NCBI GenBank assembly: GCA_027577595.1
Contig: JANBRJ010000027.1
Span: 114,222 to 178,221, forward strand
Source: Coemansia sp. RSA 487
Taxonomy: Eukaryota > Kickxellomycota > Kickxellomycetes > Kickxellales > Kickxellaceae
Reading direction: 5' to 3'
Length of the DNA stretch: 64,000 nt
Positions within the stretch are counted from its first letter, which is position 1; every line of letters begins with the position of its first letter. Positions 50,876 through 61,180 of this stretch are shown piece by piece. A program made the position numbers and the translations under genes. The notes beneath the pieces were generated by a model. The model ran no database searches. It saw only the letters and a list, made by a program, of their open reading frames with translations, and had not been told where the DNA came from.

Positions 50876-52198
50876 ATGCAAAGGTCTTTTCGTCTTGTAC
50901 TCGTGTTCGTGTCTCTGGCAATTTTAATGATATCGTTGCTGGCACCAAGTCGCACGAGCATTGAACTCAAGCAACTATTCAACCTAAAGAAGCAGCTCCC
51001 CTATAGCCGCGTATTCTACAGCTCGGCAAGTGCAGCAGCTGTTGCCGTCGAGACAACAAACTCCGATCAACCTACAATAGCTAGCTTACAAGCACCGATA
51101 TTTGCAACAATGGCCAACAGTACCCAGCCGACTCTCCCGGGAGAGCAACTTCGCCAAGAGTACGCCAAAGACAAGTCGCACCACCTGAAGAACGGCAAGT
51201 TCAGCAACCCATGGCCGTCGTTTACGCTGCCGCCGTCCCGCAAGTTCTTCATGCACATAGTGACCGAGCAGCTGAGAAACCCGGCGGGGGCGTCTGTCAA
51301 GGAGGGCAGAGCGCCTGAAGTGGTCTCGCTAGACCATGAGCTAATAACAAAGCCAGCCACCGCGGTGCAGCTCACGTGGCTCGGACACGCATCGCTTCTG
51401 GTGCAGCTGGACGGCGCTACGATTCTCTGCGACCCAGTGTTTTCGCAGCGGTGCTCGCCATCGCAGCTATTCGGACCCAAGCGGTACACGAAGGCCCCGT
51501 GCATAGTGCAGGATCTTCCACACATCGATGTTCTTGTTCTGTCACACAACCACTACGACCACCTGGACTGGAACACGCTCAAGGGCGTGGCTGCAAAGTA
51601 CCCGGAGATCAAGGTGTTTGCGCCGCTCGGGAACAAAGATATCCTTGAGTCACTCGGCTTCAAGGATGTAAGTATCGCCGACTGGTGGGACGAGTTCAGG
51701 GTCCCCATTGGCGGAGGCGAGCTGAAGCTGGCATGTACTCCGGCGCAGCACATGACGGGGCGCGGTGTGCTTGACCGGATGGCCACGCTGTGGAGCAGCT
51801 GGGTGTTCCAGGGCCCCAGCGGCCACAGCTTCTTTTTCTCGGGCGACACCGCATACTCCGCCGCCGCACACGATAACCCATCAAAGGCCGAGTGCCCTGT
51901 TTTCAAGCAGATCGGCCAAGTGTATGGGCCCTTTGATCTTGCAGCCATTGCCATTGGCGCATACGGGCCTGAGGAGATGTTTGGTGCCATGCATGTGAAT
52001 CCGGAGCAGGCGGTTCGGATCCACGAGGACATTGGGTCAAGGAAATCCGTTGGCATCCATTGGGGCACGTTTATTTTGACCAGCGAGCCTGTCGATGAGC
52101 CGCCACGCAGGCTGCTTGCTGCTATGAGGGAGGCCGGCCATAGCGTGGAGGATTTCTCGGTTTTAAAGATTGGCCAAACCACCAGTGGCGCCCTTTAA
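50876..52198 (+). CDS. NAPE-hydrolysing phospholipase D-type metallo-beta-lactamase (FMP30-like)
   Basis: 440 residues. An N-terminal hydrophobic anchor (about 6-22, LVLVFVSLAILMISLLA) suggests membrane attachment. The metallo-beta-lactamase fold follows: TWLGHASLLVQLDGATILCDPV, the zinc motif H224-N-H226-Y-D228-H229 in SHNHYDHLD, then AQHMTGRG, FFFSGDTAYS (bridging Asp), and HVNPEQAVRIHEDIG plus GIHWGTF near the C-terminus. These match NAPE-PLD and the yeast mitochondrial FMP30, which hydrolyse N-acyl-phosphatidylethanolamines at the phosphodiester bond. The N-terminal anchor may be a mitochondrial inner-membrane signal. All expected zinc ligands are present. Confidence 0.93.
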   Translation: MQRSFRLVLVFVSLAILMISLLAPSRTSIELKQLFNLKKQLPYSRVFYSSASAAAVAVETTNSDQPTIASLQAPIFATMANSTQPTLPGEQLRQEYAKDKSHHLKNGKFSNPWPSFTLPPSRKFFMHIVTEQLRNPAGASVKEGRAPEVVSLDHELITKPATAVQLTWLGHASLLVQLDGATILCDPVFSQRCSPSQLFGPKRYTKAPCIVQDLPHIDVLVLSHNHYDHLDWNTLKGVAAKYPEIKVFAPLGNKDILESLGFKDVSIADWWDEFRVPIGGGELKLACTPAQHMTGRGVLDRMATLWSSWVFQGPSGHSFFFSGDTAYSAAAHDNPSKAECPVFKQIGQVYGPFDLAAIAIGAYGPEEMFGAMHVNPEQAVRIHEDIGSRKSVGIHWGTFILTSEPVDEPPRRLLAAMREAGHSVEDFSVLKIGQTTSGAL

Positions 52199-55100
52199 CG
52201 CTTGGTTTTCTTATTTTTTTCACATAATTCATTCTACATCAAAAAAAAGCAGACAACACTGGGTTGTACATGTGGTTCATTTGTTTTTGTTTTGTTTGGC
52301 AAGACAATGGCAATATACCTGTTGGTATATTCTAAGCAGCTGAGAAAAATGAAACGTCATGGAGTAAATACTTTTTTTTGCTCATGTAAAATTACAACAA
52401 AAACGCCGCATCCAGCACAAAAATGGGATGGATTGCGCACAGACTTGATGACAAAGTTCATCTTTATTTGGAACGGATCCAAAAACATCTGATATAACAA
52501 TATACATAATAAATATAAGCTGTGTATTAATTTTCTTTTGTACGTGACGTCAGGACAATACACACATTTTTAGTTCCCATGAGATTATTTTTCAGCCGCG
52601 CTTCGTCTTTACGCCTTGCCTGAGCATCTCACAAAACCTTCCTTCCCCCCAACAACTGCTTACCAGTACGGCTCTTCACACGAGTATACAACACAAGAAA
52701 TTGATGCACCCATGTCGCAAAGAATTAAAATGTTCTATTTATAGGAAAACTTTTAGTCTTTAGCTCCCAACATAAGAGGGAATTGGTCTATAGCCCCCAA
52801 ATATCATGTGTGCCAAGAAACACAAAATGTAACCATTAACAACAGAATGTCCACAAATAGATCCAGAACATTATGTATCGATTGCAAGACATGTAAAATC
52901 AGTTAGTTACATGGCAACTAGCCAGGAAAAGGGCTATGCGTATCAGCGTTCTGCGAAATCTGCCTGGGAGTGAAATTGAGATAAAAAGAAGTGAGTGGCA
53001 TATGACCTGGGCACACATGCTGAGCAAACCAAATCATACATCAATCTATTTTTTCCTCACACGGGCTGCATCTTGTTGCTGTTTGTGGATTTCGGCTTTA
53101 TAAACACCAAACCAAGGACCTTTCCCCCCCGATTTCTTGTTTCTTTTTCTCAGTGTTAGCTTTTTCTTTTCCTGCTAAAAAGTTCCAAATCTATTTACTT
53201 TCTCCACTCTCCTTTGTGACTTGCTTGCTATCAACAACCATTTCAATTGTATTCTCCACGCATACAGAGGGGAGATATCCCACTTCAATTAAAGTAATCG
53301 ACAGAGACCAATTGGGTCTCCCCTGCTTTTGAATCGGCGTATCAAAACAGCAACAGCCCTCGTAACTTTGCCAAAAAACACACAGCTAGCGCTGGTAAGT
53401 ATTTTTTTTTTAAAAATCGCCCTTCTCCAAGATCAGCTTTAACATTCACTTAATCTGCATCATCACGCATAGCAACAAAATATGTTGTGTGCTGGCTCCT
53501 CCAGCTTATTTGTTCATCCGCGGAAAATCCCCTCTGACAGCATCGCGGCTCGAGATCCCCAAAATCTCGTTATAAATAGAAAAAATCCACCCGCGTCTTT
53601 CTGCTGCTGAAAAACGACGTAATCTCGCCCTCTTTGATTGGGTACAGAAAGACGTCTGAGCCATCACGCTTTGCTTCCAACGGCTCATCAGCAACAGTCC
53701 AGAAAGAAACAAAAACATCAACAAAAATAAGACGAAAAGGGCACACTTTCTGAGTTCCTTTTCAGTCCGGCTGATGTTCGGCCTTCTTTTCAATTGGAGG
53801 AACACTCGCGCACAAGATAGCAAGCTAGAAAGAAAAAACAGCTTGCCTTTTTTTTTGTTGCTCTGCTAAACTGAGAATGCTCAATGTGCCAATATGAAAA
53901 GAATGCCAAACCTTTTCCCCTCTCACAAGAAAACAAACCCTCCTTTTCTTTGATGCTCTTCAAAAAGTAGCACCGGCTTTTATTTCTTTATTTTACTTTA
54001 CACTATATCTGAGATTCCTCTCTTACCAGCCACTTTTTTTCCACCCTTCCTCTTGCACAGATAACACGACCCAAAGGTTCTTTTGCTAACGACAATACAG
54101 CTCCACCACCTCTACCTGCATATCTAGACTATTGCGTGCTTGGAAGCTAAACAAAAGGGGATTTCTTGGGCGACCTGACCTTGTAAAAAAAGACTGCGCT
54201 CACTCTCTCTGACGCCTCTCTGCCGAGCCTTTGTCGTGGATACTCGCCTCGCGCACGGTACAGCTTGCCTCCAGAGACAATACTCAAACACGGTACGTAA
54301 AACCGAGCTCTAGTATCCCTTGTTTTTCTTTTTTTGCCAGTCGCTTGAATTGTCCTTGTCTTTTTCTTCAAACACAATCCACTCTCGCTCCCCATTTCCC
54401 TTTTCTATTGCTAGCCATGTTCTTCCTCCACAAATGGATAAAAAGTGGACGATACAGGCAATGGAATGAGAGTGGATGAGCGGGGGGGGGAGGTTTGCTT
54501 TTGGCTCTCTCGGCTCTTGAAAACGCGCATGTTTCGGCTTGTTCTGCGGGCACTTCACTTACTTATCATGCATAATGTCCGTTTTGTAAAAAAGGAGCTG
54601 AACTGGCGTATATCGATTGTGTGTGGTTCTTGGCGCCAAAGGATTTCACAGCCGCCGCAATTCGGCTTTCGCACAGAAAAAAACATCTCTCCTCCTCCTT
54701 CTCCTCCTCCCCTCAGCCATTCTCTGGTCTTGGTGTGCCAAATGCATAAACAAAGAGTAGAAAAAGAAAGTAGCACCAAGTGGTCTTTGATGTCGCAACA
54801 ACAAAAGCCTCCCGAAAAGAGAACGCCTCCCCTTACAGATTGTGTGGTTTCGCTTTCGAAAAACTGCTTTGCTACGCCACAGGCAGCATATAGCATATAA
54901 CGCATACATGCTTCTCACGATAATTTAGTTCTAAATCAAACAGTTACATGTCTTCATTCTGTAGACGAAGCAGCCGAAATAGAAGGACTCGTTTTCCCCC
55001 CGCCCCAAGCTAAATAAAAAGTCAGTAAAATAGTTTGGCCTATTTTTCTCTTGGCCTCTCTTTTTTACTACTCTTTGCAGAGTCGGGCTTTCTTGTTTTC

Positions 55101-55243
55101 GTTTCCTTTTCTCTTTCTCTTTCTCTCTCTCTCTCTCTCCTTCCTTGCACAGTCTTTTTGTTATTTGTTTTTCGTCTTTCGCTCCTGTTTCAGCATTGAC
55201 ACGGTAGCTTCATAAACACAGGCCCAACCACTTCTCTGTGCTT
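52199..55243. other. 3 kb leader/promoter region of the chitin synthase gene
   Basis: No conserved ORF. The region is rich in pyrimidine tracts, ending in a TCTCTCTC run at about 55120-55139. A strong splice donor GGTAAGTATT occurs at 53394-53403, and good acceptors occur at about 54051-54060 (CTTGCACAG), 55073-55080 (CTTTGCAG) and 55144-55152 (CTTGCACAG), so a long intron in the 5' UTR is likely. Frames at 53506-53823 and 54445-54905 look like chance. Confidence 0.5.
53395..55080 (+). promoter_or_regulatory. candidate 5'-UTR intron of the chitin synthase transcript
   Basis: Donor GTAAGTATT at 53395 and acceptor TTTGCAG ending at 55080 (alternative acceptors at about 54060 and 55152). Inferred from splice-site strength and position only; the coding exon starts at 55244. 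Confidence 0.3.
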
Positions 55244-58200
55244 ATGGCTTCGAACAGAGGGTTTGACAACGAGGGCTTTGACAGCCCCTCGAACGCCCGC
55301 AACCCGTACTCTCGCCACCAGTCGCACGCCACCGGCTCCGAGGACGAGTTTGACGGCGTGTACTCTGGAACCAATAATAACAACAGCAGCAGCAGCAACA
55401 ACAACAACAACACAGGAGGCGGGTTCTTTGATCTGCCTACGCACAGCAGCACCGGTGGGAACCCAGGCGTCCCTGCCGCTGCCAGCAACAGCCACAACGG
55501 CGTAGAGCTGGAGCTGCTTTCGAACACAAGCTCCAACACCCGCAACAACGATGCGGCCCGCGACCGCTTAGACCACAGGACAGCGTCGGACATCTCGTCG
55601 CAGGCCGGCGGACAGCCAGACCGGCCGCTTATCTCTGGCGAGCCTCTGCTGCAGGGAATCAGCGAGGTGCCCGTCGAGGTGCCTTCGGGAACCACAGTCA
55701 ACGATAACAAGCATCTGCAGCGGCGCCGGAAAAACAAGGAGTATTCGGAAGACGACGATGCAGTGGGCATGTCGACGGGCTACGACTCGTACCAGCCACC
55801 CAACAGGTTCCGCTCGCTTGTGCGCCCCGAGCGCGCCAAAGAGCTGACAAACGATCCACACTACCACATGCGCAACTTCGACTCCGGCGGCACAAACAAG
55901 GATGGGCTCCCGCGCATGCCAGCCGATCCGAGCAACAGGCAGGCACGTGTCTCGCTTTCAGCAGCCCGCAACAGGCGCAAGCAGCAGCAGCAGCAGAAGA
56001 AGGTGGCGGCGCCACGCAGACGGTTCTGCCCGTCGCCGTGGATGACGTACTGCCGCATTATCACGTTCTGGGCGCCCGGACGCGTACTCAAGTGCTTTGG
56101 CATGGCGCCGCCCGAGGTGCAAATGGCGTGGCGCGAGAAGATGGGTCTGGTCAGCCTCATTCTCCTCCTCATGACGTTCATTGCGTTTCTGACGTTTGGG
56201 CTGCAGCAGGTGCTTTGCGGCCTGTCGGGAAGCCAGACGCGGATCAAATGGAACGAGGTCGGGAACGGATACTCGGTTGTCAATGGGCGTGCCTACGACA
56301 TCACGCACTTCAAGCACCAGTCAGCCACGCCCTGGACCGGAGGCGCAAACAGCTACATCATGGACCAGCCTGCCGAGGCCGGCGGCAAGGATCTCAGCTT
56401 TCTGTTCCAGAACCCCAACGACGCCTGCCACGGCGTTCTGGGTCTCAGCTCGTCGGTCAGAGATAGCTCGGGCAACGCGGTCAATGTGTTCCCTTGCGTG
56501 TACTACAACAACAGCGAAGGATCCATCAACCCGAGCCAAATCCCCGACAACCAGGGCTGCCACAACACCGCCAAGGCACGCAACCAGCTTGCGGGGCTTT
56601 CCAACTCTCCCGTGCAGTACTCGTGGTCCGATGTCAAGAGCCGTCCGAACCACGTGGTGTTCAATGGTGCGGTGCTGGACCTCTTGCGTGGCCAGTTCTT
56701 CATCGATGGTGTGACCCCCCCCTCGATCATGAGCGACCTTATCGGCGGCTCGATGCGGGGAATGGACGTGTCGCTGTATCTGTCCAGCGGGGACAAGAAG
56801 AAGATCGGCCGCTGCATGCTCGATCTGTTCCGCGTCGGCTCGATCGACGAGTCCTCGCTTGGGTGCATTGCTGCAAACATCGAGCTCTACGTGGCGCTGA
56901 TCGTCATTCTTGGCGGCGTCTTTGCAAAGTTCTTCATGGCCATCTACTTCGGCTGGTTCATGGGCCCACGTCTGGGCCAGGTAAAGTCGATTACGCCCGT
57001 GGACCGCCGGAACCGCCTGGCGGAGATCGAGGCCTGGGCCGACGTCAATAACCACTACGGCAAGGAGAAGCTCGAGCGCAAGTACACTGTGTTTGGAAAC
57101 AACAATGGCGGCGGTGCTGCCTCTGCAGCAGCGGCGGCGGCTGGCGCTTCTGGCGCTGCCGGCGCATACGACACGCAGAGCAAGGCAGGAAACCGCAAAT
57201 CCCGCTTCTTCCCAACAACCTCGCGGTACTCGCACTTCATGCCCGGCGACGAGCCCGGCGCGCGCGAGAAAACGCGCTTCAACAACCGCCAGTCCCGCGC
57301 TGCCTCGACGATGCCCAGACAGTCGGCGTTTTTCTCGGACCACCGCGCCAGCCACTACTCGACGACGCAGATGCTTGCGGCCGCAGGCGCGGGCGGGGCG
57401 TATGACGACGACCCGCAGCAGATCCCGTCGGGCGTCGATGCCCGCGCACTGACCATGCCGCCAGGCGCGCCGGCGCCGGCGGTGTCGCCGTTCAACTTTG
57501 AGCTTGCGTACACGCTGCTGCTGGTCACGTGCTACTCGGAGGGAGCGCACGGGATCCGCACGACGCTGGACTCGCTGTGCGGCACGGACTACCCGTCGTC
57601 GCACAAGTGCCTGTTCATCATCTGCGATGGGCTGATCAAGGGCGCGGGCGAAGACATGTACACGCCCGACGTGTGCCTGTCGATGATGACGGACTTTGTC
57701 ATTCCTCCGGACCGCGTGCAGCCGTACTCGTACGTGTCGATAGCGCAGGGCTCCAAGCGCCACAACATGGCCAAGCTGTACGCAGGCTACTACTCGCCCA
57801 GCGAGAACTCGCCCAAGAATGCGCGCGAAAACAAGGTGCCGATGATCCTGGTGGTCAAGTGCGGCTCGGCTGCCGAGGCTGCCGAGGCCAAGCCCGGAAA
57901 CCGCGGCAAGCGCGACTCGCAGATCATCCTGATGAGCTTTTTGCAGCGCGTGATGTTTGACGAGCGCATGACGGAGCTGGAGTACGAGCTGTTCAACGCA
58001 ATGTGGAACGTCACGGGCGTCACGCCGGACAACTTCGAGATCGTGCTGATGGTCGACGCCGACACAAAGGTCTATGTCGACAGCCTGACCACAATGGTCA
58101 AGGCCATGGTCGACGACCCAACAATCATGGGCCAGTGCGGCGAAACGAAGATCGCCAACAAAACCGACTCGTGGGTGTCGATGATCCAGGTCTTCGAGTA

Positions 58201-59620
58201 CTACATTGCGCACCACCAGGCCAAGGCCTTCGAGTCGGTGTTTGGCGGCGTCACTTGCCTGCCTGGCTGCTTCTGCATGTACCGTATCAAGGCGCCCAAG
58301 GGCCAGCACGGATACTGGGTGCCCATTCTGGCCAACCCCGACATTGTCGAGTACTACTCGGAAAACGTCGTCGACACGCTGCACAAGAAGAACCTGCTTC
58401 TCCTTGGCGAGGACCGCTACCTTTCGACGCTGATGCTGCGCACGTTCCCCAAGCGCAAGATGATGTTCATTCCGTCCTCGGTGTGCAAAACAATCGTGCC
58501 CGACGAGTTCAAGGTTCTTTTGTCGCAGCGGCGCCGCTGGATCAACTCGACGGTGCACAATCTGTCGGAGCTGGTTCTGGTCAACGACCTGTGCGGCACC
58601 TTCTGCCTGTCGATGCAGTTCATGATCTTCATGGATCTGATCGGAACGCTTGCCCTTCCGGCAGCCATCGCATTTACGCTGTACGTCATCATCATCTCCA
58701 CCTTCACGCGGCCCGTGCCATGGCTGCCTTTGGCGCTTCTTGGCGTGATTCTGGGGCTCCCCGCAGTGCTTATTGGGCTGACGTCACGCAAGCTTGTGTA
58801 CATCGGGTGGATGCTCATCTACCTGTGCTCGCTCCCCGTGTGGAACTTTGTGCTGCCTGTGTACGCGTTCTGGCACTTTGATGACTTCTCGTGGGGCCAG
58901 ACACGCATGGTGCAGGGCGAGGGCAAGGACAAGGGCCACGGCGAAGGCGACGGCGAGTTCGATTCGTCTCGGATTGTCATGAAGCGGTGGTGCGAGTTCG
59001 AGGCCGAAAAGCGCCGCAAGACCCAGGTCATTTTGGGCTCGGTTCCCAGCCTTGCCATGCTTGCTGTGTCGAGCAGCCAGTTTAGCGACATGCCATCCAT
59101 TAGTGCTCGCCAGTCTCGCGTAGCCATCGCCTCGTCACGGCCCATGTCGGTTGCCACACATTCGGGTGCATCGTCTAATGTGAATGGCTCGCCTAAGCTG
59201 TTGTCATCGGATTCGCCTCAGAACGACCAGCTGGTTACGACTGTCGGCCAGGCCGCTGTTCTTCAGCAGGCTGCTGAGGAAATCGATGATGCTGAGGCCC
59301 AGGCGGCTGCTGGATCCATCGAGCGCCTCGGCTACATGACGCCTAACATCATTCCGGTCCTTGCTAACCAGAACATGTATAACATGTACAACACGCGCAG
59401 CTCGACCCCCGGGCTGGCAAGCCCTTCTGCTGCGTTTGCTGGTTACTCAGCTCCGATGTCCCCCGAGTCTCAGGCATTCGATCCTGCTGCTGCTGCTCAA
59501 GGCAGTGGCCCACCTATGTTGCCTCAGCCGTATGCCGCTTCCTCGTTTAGTTCGCCTAGATCACAAGCCGGCGCTACTCGCGACACTTTGGCTGAACCAA
59601 AGGAAAAACACTCGTTCTAA
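55244..59620 (+). CDS. chitin synthase, class IV (CHS3-like)
   Basis: From the ATG at 55244 (an in-frame GTG at 55238 is not credible), 1458 residues. A disordered Asn/Ser-rich N-terminus leads to a membrane segment (about 299-322, VSLILLLMTFIAFLTFGL), a cytochrome-b5-like region typical of division 2 enzymes (VVNGRAYDITHFKHQSATPW), a second membrane segment (about 546-572), and the GT2 catalytic domain: IICDGLIKGAGEDMYTPD, VDADTKVYVDS (D938/D940), GEDRYLSTLM (E1056, D1057) and QRRRW (from 1095) in LSQRRRWINSTVHNL. Three or so C-terminal helices (about 1126-1212) form the translocation channel. No myosin motor is present, which supports class IV rather than V/VII. It makes chitin at the plasma membrane using UDP-GlcNAc. 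Confidence 0.96.
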   Translation: MASNRGFDNEGFDSPSNARNPYSRHQSHATGSEDEFDGVYSGTNNNNSSSSNNNNNTGGGFFDLPTHSSTGGNPGVPAAASNSHNGVELELLSNTSSNTRNNDAARDRLDHRTASDISSQAGGQPDRPLISGEPLLQGISEVPVEVPSGTTVNDNKHLQRRRKNKEYSEDDDAVGMSTGYDSYQPPNRFRSLVRPERAKELTNDPHYHMRNFDSGGTNKDGLPRMPADPSNRQARVSLSAARNRRKQQQQQKKVAAPRRRFCPSPWMTYCRIITFWAPGRVLKCFGMAPPEVQMAWREKMGLVSLILLLMTFIAFLTFGLQQVLCGLSGSQTRIKWNEVGNGYSVVNGRAYDITHFKHQSATPWTGGANSYIMDQPAEAGGKDLSFLFQNPNDACHGVLGLSSSVRDSSGNAVNVFPCVYYNNSEGSINPSQIPDNQGCHNTAKARNQLAGLSNSPVQYSWSDVKSRPNHVVFNGAVLDLLRGQFFIDGVTPPSIMSDLIGGSMRGMDVSLYLSSGDKKKIGRCMLDLFRVGSIDESSLGCIAANIELYVALIVILGGVFAKFFMAIYFGWFMGPRLGQVKSITPVDRRNRLAEIEAWADVNNHYGKEKLERKYTVFGNNNGGGAASAAAAAAGASGAAGAYDTQSKAGNRKSRFFPTTSRYSHFMPGDEPGAREKTRFNNRQSRAASTMPRQSAFFSDHRASHYSTTQMLAAAGAGGAYDDDPQQIPSGVDARALTMPPGAPAPAVSPFNFELAYTLLLVTCYSEGAHGIRTTLDSLCGTDYPSSHKCLFIICDGLIKGAGEDMYTPDVCLSMMTDFVIPPDRVQPYSYVSIAQGSKRHNMAKLYAGYYSPSENSPKNARENKVPMILVVKCGSAAEAAEAKPGNRGKRDSQIILMSFLQRVMFDERMTELEYELFNAMWNVTGVTPDNFEIVLMVDADTKVYVDSLTTMVKAMVDDPTIMGQCGETKIANKTDSWVSMIQVFEYYIAHHQAKAFESVFGGVTCLPGCFCMYRIKAPKGQHGYWVPILANPDIVEYYSENVVDTLHKKNLLLLGEDRYLSTLMLRTFPKRKMMFIPSSVCKTIVPDEFKVLLSQRRRWINSTVHNLSELVLVNDLCGTFCLSMQFMIFMDLIGTLALPAAIAFTLYVIIISTFTRPVPWLPLALLGVILGLPAVLIGLTSRKLVYIGWMLIYLCSLPVWNFVLPVYAFWHFDDFSWGQTRMVQGEGKDKGHGEGDGEFDSSRIVMKRWCEFEAEKRRKTQVILGSVPSLAMLAVSSSQFSDMPSISARQSRVAIASSRPMSVATHSGASSNVNGSPKLLSSDSPQNDQLVTTVGQAAVLQQAAEEIDDAEAQAAAGSIERLGYMTPNIIPVLANQNMYNMYNTRSSTPGLASPSAAFAGYSAPMSPESQAFDPAAAAQGSGPPMLPQPYAASSFSSPRSQAGATRDTLAEPKEKHSF

Positions 59621-60410
59621 ATTGACATTACCTATTTTAATACTCTATCAATCAAATTTTGGCGTATTTTTCATAAAGCTAATTCTGTTCTCCCCATCCT
59701 TCCCTCCTCTCCCCTCTGCTTTTATCAGTTTTTTTTTTATAAAAAAAAGTACTGGTTATCTTAACTAGTTCAACATTATTCCACATTAAACAAATAATTG
59801 CTTGTGGAGAAGAAAAACACAATCTATCATGTTAAAACGACCAGAAAGGTCATAGGCGGACGCTATGAAAGCGTTCTTGCTGAAACAGAAATAATAGAAA
59901 AAGAAGCACGATTTACATATTATGACTGAGCGCGGAGTATCATAATCTGGCCTGCATTCCTGACATGGATGCAGAGCTTGGTGGAAATAGCCTCTATTCG
60001 CAGCATTGCAAACATTGAAACCAAAATTTTGACTGGTTTCTACTTATTCAGGGACACACTCTAGTTGTGCTGTTTCTGACAGACATTCCTATCCAAAAAA
60101 AAGATTTCGAACCTAGCAAGCAATTTATTTCTAACTGATGAATTTTTGAATGTTTGCAAAACAGATAGTTTTCTGGATTCTGGAAACTGCATCAGTTTCG
60201 CAATGTATGCCAGAAGAATGTATGTAATTAGAATAGCACCAAAACAGTGATTTCCAACGCTTATTTCTTTTTGCAGCAGAAATTGCCCTGAACCAAGCTG
60301 TCTGTTTCTGCATAGATGGTGACTTAATGGAGGGAACACCACTGGCTGTTGGAATTATATACTTCCGATCTTCCTACATGTAGGAATAAAAAAGTACCAG
60401 TTTTAATTAA
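59621..60410. other. AT-rich region after chitin synthase with interrupted coding-like frames
   Basis: The 3' UTR of the chitin synthase is followed by the remnant at 59798-59929 (listed separately) and a nearby coding-like piece in a different frame (EYHNLACIPDMDAELGGNSL, about 59935-60000). No intact gene. Confidence 0.4.
59798..59929 (+). pseudogene. coding-like 43-codon frame without a start, remnant
   Basis: The frame is open from after a TAA at 59795-59797 to TGA at 59927 and reads LLVEKKNTIYHVKTTRKVIG, ESVLAETEIIEKEARF, TYYD. Strongly coding-like in composition but with no ATG, and the next frame continues with Cys-containing sequence. Not assignable to a family; a gene fragment is the simplest explanation. 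Confidence 0.25.
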
Positions 60411-60722
60411 ATGTTGCCGAGGTATAAAAATGGATGGAGTTCCCTCCTTCATTCGTCGATGCAAGGTTAAATCCTACGACCTTAAAAACACAGCATTCCG
60501 CCAAACCTACTACTTGCTGGGATTAATTTACTAACTATTTGATATTTACCAAGAATATGTGATAACATATGTGCCAATTGTAAAGCTACTAAAGCCAGGA
60601 ACATATGTGAAGTAAAAAACGGAGAACATCTGAATTATGTGGGTATTTGCTCAAGCTGCCTTAGCAAGCTTAAAGAAGACAACAGATTGAAGCCGGGGGA
60701 AGAAATTACTGCCCTTTTTTAA
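60411..60722 (+). CDS. 59-residue Cys4 mini protein; two-exon model
   Basis: Exon 1 is 60411-60421 (ATGTTGCCGAG), a GTATAA donor at 60422, a perfect TACTAAC branch-type sequence at 60529-60535, and a CCAAG acceptor at 60549-60553; exon 2 is 60554-60722. The join is in phase 2 (AG + A = Arg) and gives MLPRICDNICANCKATKA, then EVKNGEHLNYVGICSSCLSK and LKEDNRLKPGEEITALF. Cys pairs CANC and CSSC, plus a further Cys near each, suggest a zinc ribbon. The downstream frame lacks an ATG and is preceded by TGA, so an intron is needed. Function unknown. Confidence 0.5.
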
Positions 60723-61180
60723 TTCTGAAAAAAAAAACACGGGACTAGATAAAGTTCATTTGGCAGCTTATTCACAATGAAGCTTTTATTAAATACACTT
60801 CCCCTATTTTAAAGGTTGGTAGCTTACCAAGTAATGCGAGGTAAATTAGTTTTCTTTGAAGATGCAAAATCGATAAATTTACTCCAAAAAGCCCATGGCA
60901 TAACAATTAGACAGGATATATAGTTGCTGTTTGTAATTTCGGTTAAGTAAAAAGTTGTTTGTAACTGTGACAACGATTCAGCTCAGCAGCCTGCAAGCTG
61001 AGTCGCAATATGATTGACTCATGCTGAGTCAATCATATTGTTGGTAAGCATACAGTATACGCTTACCAGTTATCATAAGCTTTTCTTGTTAATATTCCGA
61101 TGGTAATAAAAGCCGTTGTTCAATTGAACAAATGAACAAGAGGAACTTTAGTTCCATCAAGATTTTTTATTTATAACACG
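60723..61180. other. intergenic with strong hairpin
   Basis: AT-rich; contains the inverted repeat at 61006-61040. No gene seen. Confidence 0.4.
61006..61040. repeat. perfect inverted repeat with two TGACTCA sites
   Basis: Arms of 16 bp (61006-61021 and 61025-61040) around TGC; each arm holds a GATTGACTCA core, giving two TGACTCA/TGAGTCA sites (the AP-1/Gcn4-type sequence) in opposite orientation. An adjacent imperfect 9-bp inverted repeat (GATTCAGCT...AGCTGAGTC, about 60975-61004) lies just upstream. Confidence 0.85.

Noticed and set aside
53506-54905. Several 82-151-codon ORFs in the chitin synthase leader
   Set aside because: Low-complexity translations of T-rich and CT-rich tracts; no start context or motif.
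56321-58558. 745-codon minus-strand ORF antisense to chitin synthase
   Set aside because: A shadow of the strongly GC3-biased sense gene; its translation is Val/Arg/His/Ala-rich without motifs, while the sense strand carries a complete GT2 domain.
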